Shown here piece after piece: positions 4,474 through 6,539 of a stretch of 6,539 bases of DNA; position 1 is the first letter of the stretch, and each line of letters begins with the position of its first letter. Origin of the DNA: Phycisphaerae bacterium (GTDB taxonomy: Bacteria; Planctomycetota; Phycisphaerae; Sedimentisphaerales; SM23-30); contig JAIPFO010000219.1 of assembly GCA_021736565.1 (NCBI GenBank), positions 1 through 6,539 of the forward strand. The letters are read 5' to 3'. The translations under genes were made by a program, and so were the position numbers. A model generated the notes under the pieces. That model saw nothing but the letters and a program-made list of their open reading frames with translations, searched no databases and had not been told where the DNA came from.

Positions 4474-6153
4474 TCACAAACCGAGCAGGTCTTCGAGATT
4501 TTTAATGACCGTTGCGGTCATTCCGTACAGTCCCTGCTGGTCAGCTTCTGAGATAATCCAGTCGTTTTTGTCCGCTTTGCCGTTTACGGCGTAGCCATCG
4601 ATTTTCTTAAGCACATCTATCCGTAGTTTCAACAGGGCGATTTCGTAATAGCCCAGGTCGATCATTTCGGTGATGGCATTGAATTTATTCGTCAACGGCC
4701 TTGCAAGTCGCTTGTTTTTGAAGCTTTCCGGCAGGATCTGATTAACAACTTCAATTGCTTCCTGGAGGCCCTCGGTGATAATATCAGGGAGGGAAACAAT
4801 ATAGATGGCCACGGTCGCAGGCGGATCACTGCTGAGCAGGCCATCGCTCACAGAGAGCGTGACGGCATAGGTCCCGGGCAGATCCGCGACGAAACGAGTG
4901 GTCATCGCATCTGAGTCCTCCATTTCAGCGGCGCTGCCTTCCGGTTTGGCGGTAAAGGACCAGTGACAGGTGAGCGGGTCGCCATTGGCATCGGAGCTGC
5001 CGGAACCGTCGAGGAATATTTCATCGGACACCTGCCTGCTCTGACTGGCACTGGCCACCGCAATCGGTGCGACATTTTCAAAGCTGACGATAACGCTATC
5101 CGGCGCACTGACGGACCAAAGATCACTGACGACCAGGTCGACCTGGTAGGAGCCGTACAGGTCGGCCTGGAAAGTGGGCGTGCCAGAGAATGGGTCGGAA
5201 AGTGTCGCGGCACTGCCGGTTGGTTTGCGGGTGATCTGCCAGAAGTAGCTTAAGGTATCGCCGTCTACATCGTAGCTTTGGCCGCTGGGGTCCGTGCCGA
5301 GTTCGATAACACTGTTGAGGGAGATGGGTTGCTGATCGGCGCCGGCATCGGCTACAGGGGCCGTATTATAGGAGTTCACCGAAAGGGTATCGACCCGGCT
5401 CACCGCGCCGGAGGCATCGGTAACGGTCAGCTGGATGGTATAATCGCCGAGGATATCGGGGGTAAACCAGGGGTTAACGATATCGGAAGCGTCCAGAGAG
5501 GCCAGGCTGCCCAGGGGTTTATCGATGATCTGCCAGGCATAGGTCAGGGGGTAGTGTTCGTCCGGGTCGAAACTGGCCGAGCCGTCCAGGGCGGTGGGCA
5601 CGCCAACATGGGCGGTCTGGTCTTCTCCGGCCTCGGCGATGGGATCAACGCCGCTGACGGTGGTAATGTCGGTAAAAGCATACCAGGATGTCGTTGGCAT
5701 CCCATAGGGATACATCGCATTGGTCACATTAATGTCATCATTCATAGTAACGTCGGAATCATAATATCCTGAACTGACACTCGCAGAATCGACACGCCCT
5801 GTAAGAATTGGATCTATTCTGAGGGTATAGATATGGCCACCGATAAGGTTCCATTCAACCTCGACCAAGACAGGCGCGGTTGGTTGCTGGGTGGTAGTCA
5901 CCTCGGCTACATGTACATTATCGGTCACGTCATGGAGGTTAATAAGCTGAGACACCCCATTGATATTATGGAAGAGAAAACTAACCATCTTACAATCTCT
6001 CCTTGCGATAAATTGCAAACCGAGATTTGAATAACTTGAGGTTCCGGTCCATGCTTCAGGCCCCTTAATCACGGCTGCACTTGCCGAAGAATTGATGGAA
6101 CTGATTGATACGAGTACTGCTGCGGTGATGAGAATCCGTAATGCCTTCTTCAT
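4474..6153 (-). CDS. Secreted protein with three PKD-like repeats and a helical C-terminal domain
   Basis: From ATG 6153 the protein has 559 residues. A Sec signal peptide (MKKALR, hydrophobic core 7-20, likely ASA|A cleavage near 26) sends it across the inner membrane. Residues 27-166 form an unrecognised, beta-rich N-terminal domain. Three PKD/Ig-like repeats follow at about 171-258, 265-357 and 362-452, each starting PIA/PVA-x-AG-or-AS, with DGS(A/G)S-type turns, a YAW/YFW/CHW strand, KPxGSxA and a final YxxxLxVxD strand. The last 100 residues (457-559) are helical, with KNKRLARPLTNKFNAI, YYEIALLKLRIDVLKKIDGYA and KADKNDWI; I recall similar tails in other secreted bacterial PKD proteins. 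No LPXTG, PEP-CTERM or clear dockerin motif is visible. No catalytic domain is seen, so adhesion or a scaffold role is inference. A TTG five codons upstream is an alternative start but lies inside the Shine-Dalgarno region. Confidence 0.83.
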   Translation of the reverse strand: MKKALRILITAAVLVSISSINSSASAAVIKGPEAWTGTSSYSNLGLQFIARRDCKMVSFLFHNINGVSQLINLHDVTDNVHVAEVTTTQQPTAPVLVEVEWNLIGGHIYTLRIDPILTGRVDSASVSSGYYDSDVTMNDDINVTNAMYPYGMPTTSWYAFTDITTVSGVDPIAEAGEDQTAHVGVPTALDGSASFDPDEHYPLTYAWQIIDKPLGSLASLDASDIVNPWFTPDILGDYTIQLTVTDASGAVSRVDTLSVNSYNTAPVADAGADQQPISLNSVIELGTDPSGQSYDVDGDTLSYFWQITRKPTGSAATLSDPFSGTPTFQADLYGSYQVDLVVSDLWSVSAPDSVIVSFENVAPIAVASASQSRQVSDEIFLDGSGSSDANGDPLTCHWSFTAKPEGSAAEMEDSDAMTTRFVADLPGTYAVTLSVSDGLLSSDPPATVAIYIVSLPDIITEGLQEAIEVVNQILPESFKNKRLARPLTNKFNAITEMIDLGYYEIALLKLRIDVLKKIDGYAVNGKADKNDWIISEADQQGLYGMTATVIKNLEDLLGL

Positions 6154-6160
6154 TCGTGTG

Positions 6161-6166
6161 ACCTCC
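6161..6166 (-). promoter_or_regulatory. Perfect GGAGGT ribosome binding site deciding the PKD-gene start
   Basis: GGAGGT on the minus strand sits 7 nt before ATG 6153. It overlaps the codons that follow the possible TTG start at 6168, so translation almost certainly begins at 6153. Confidence 0.85.
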
Positions 6167-6205
6167 AAGGGTACATGCTATAACACGGTGTCAAGTTAGG
6201 GAATC

Positions 6206-6225
6206 TTCTATATACATATATAGAA
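6206..6225. promoter_or_regulatory. 20-bp AT-rich perfect palindrome upstream of the PKD gene
   Basis: TTCTATATA and TATATAGAA form a perfect 9-bp inverted repeat with a 2-nt centre, 53-72 bp upstream of the PKD-gene start. Position and symmetry suit a dimeric repressor operator overlapping the promoter. The TATATA stretches could also serve as a -10 box, but no matching -35 was found. Confidence 0.45.
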
Positions 6226-6243
6226 ACTTTTCGGGATGATTTA

Positions 6244-6255
6244 GAAAGTACTTTC
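6244..6255. promoter_or_regulatory. 12-bp perfect palindrome GAAAGTACTTTC
   Basis: A fully self-complementary 12-mer lies 18 bp beyond the AT-rich palindrome and about 91-102 bp upstream of the PKD-gene start. It is a possible second protein-binding site. Confidence 0.35.
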
Positions 6256-6285
6256 GTTTTTTATAAGCGTTCACATTTTTTTTTG

Positions 6286-6331
6286 CCCTTCGACCCGCTT
6301 GCGAGCTATCGCCCGCAAGCGGGTCGAAGGG
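6286..6331. repeat. Long perfect hairpin, 18-bp GC-rich arms
   Basis: Arms 6286-6303 and 6314-6331 are perfectly complementary over 18 bp around a 10-nt loop. A T9 run precedes it (6276-6284) and a T6 run comes 14 bases after it (6346-6351). On the minus strand, the direction of both flanking genes, the hairpin is followed by A residues, so it is not a normal intrinsic terminator for the upstream gene. It looks like a dispersed extragenic palindrome or cruciform-forming element. Confidence 0.7.
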
Positions 6332-6354
6332 AGAGACGTATACTGTTTTTTCAA

Positions 6355-6416
6355 CCCAGGGCGTCACTCGCTTCGCTCGTTTGCCCTGGGCTAAGTTATC
6401 TTAGCCTTTCAGGCTA
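6355..6416. repeat. REP-like composite hairpin element
   Basis: CCCAGGGC and GCCCTGGG (6355-6362, 6383-6390) form a perfect 8-bp stem around a loop containing CTCGCTTCGCTCG. Directly after it GCTAAG/CTTAGC (6390-6395, 6400-6405) and TAGCCT/AGGCTA (6402-6407, 6411-6416) form two overlapping, mutually exclusive 6-bp stems. The architecture resembles repetitive extragenic palindromes that are scattered through many bacterial genomes; this is from memory and unverified. Only one copy is in the window. Confidence 0.55.
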
Positions 6417-6423
6417 TTTGGGT

Positions 6424-6539
6424 CTATTTTTTGCGGCTAAGCGGATCGTACCATAAGGACTCCCAGTATTTCTGATCCGTTTCATAGACATCTATCGCGT
6501 CCTTCTGAACATCAAACGAAGTCGGTAAAATTCCATACC
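6424..6539 (-). CDS. C-terminal end of an unrecognised gene, cut by the window edge
   Basis: A minus-strand frame enters from the right edge and runs 37 codons to TAG at 6424-6426, with no start codon needed. The visible residues are YGILPTSFDVQ, then KDAIDVYETDQ and KYWESLWYDPLSRKK. The composition is protein-like (aromatic-rich, acidic-basic balanced), and the other two minus frames are closed here. The tail is soluble in character, with no anchor or sorting signal. It ends just before the REP-like element and 270 bp upstream of the PKD-gene start. I do not recognise the family. Confidence 0.5.
   Translation of the reverse strand, partial: YGILPTSFDVQKDAIDVYETDQKYWESLWYDPLSRKK

Noticed and set aside
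4540..4600. NGKADKNDWI region of the PKD protein as a dockerin-like calcium loop
   Set aside because: Dockerins need two spaced DxNxDG-type repeats; only one loose resemblance is present.
5278..5772. 164-codon plus-strand frame inside the PKD gene
   Set aside because: It is antisense to the PKD repeats; its glycine-rich product reflects their codon pattern.
6286..6331. Long hairpin as an intrinsic terminator
   Set aside because: On the minus strand, where both neighbouring genes are read, A residues rather than T residues follow the stem.

Overview
The window looks like chromosomal DNA of a free-living, cell-wall-bearing bacterium. The best guess is the Planctomycetota/PVC group, possibly Phycisphaerae-like. 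This is inference from the style of three proteins (a membrane-anchored HCxxGxxRTG phosphatase with a YRGAQP motif, a secreted PKD-repeat protein with a short helical C-terminal domain, and a divergent SEDS glycosyltransferase) and from the hairpin-rich spacers. No rRNA, tRNA or other phylogenetic marker is present, so the assignment is tentative. No CRISPR array, transposase, integrase, tRNA or rRNA was seen.

Layout from left to right: (1) a minus-strand UDP-N-acetylglucosamine 6-dehydrogenase (WbpA type, 18-1325), complete, with a small hairpin just past its stop codon; (2) a 432-458 bp divergent spacer with several short inverted repeats; (3) a plus-strand RodA/FtsW-family peptidoglycan glycosyltransferase (1785-2921), followed 83 bp later by a 129-residue protein of unknown function (3005-3394), probably co-transcribed; (4) a convergent spacer (3395-3573) packed with six small consecutive hairpins; (5) a minus-strand membrane-anchored tyrosine/dual-specificity-like phosphatase (3574-4242) with a good ribosome binding site and a plausible promoter; (6) a minus-strand secreted protein with three PKD-like repeats (4474-6153), whose start is fixed by a perfect GGAGGT; (7) an intergenic block (6169-6423) with two perfect palindromes, an 18-bp-stem hairpin and a REP-like composite hairpin element; (8) the last 37 codons of an unrecognised minus-strand gene that enters from the right edge.

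Together the genes concern the cell envelope and exterior: a nucleotide-sugar acid for surface polysaccharide, a wall glycan polymerase, an extracytoplasmic phosphatase and a secreted PKD protein. Nothing ties them into one operon or a single new system. The most unusual material is non-coding: the hairpin array at 3449-3577 and the palindrome block at 6206-6416. I did not find a convincing, previously undescribed multi-gene system here.
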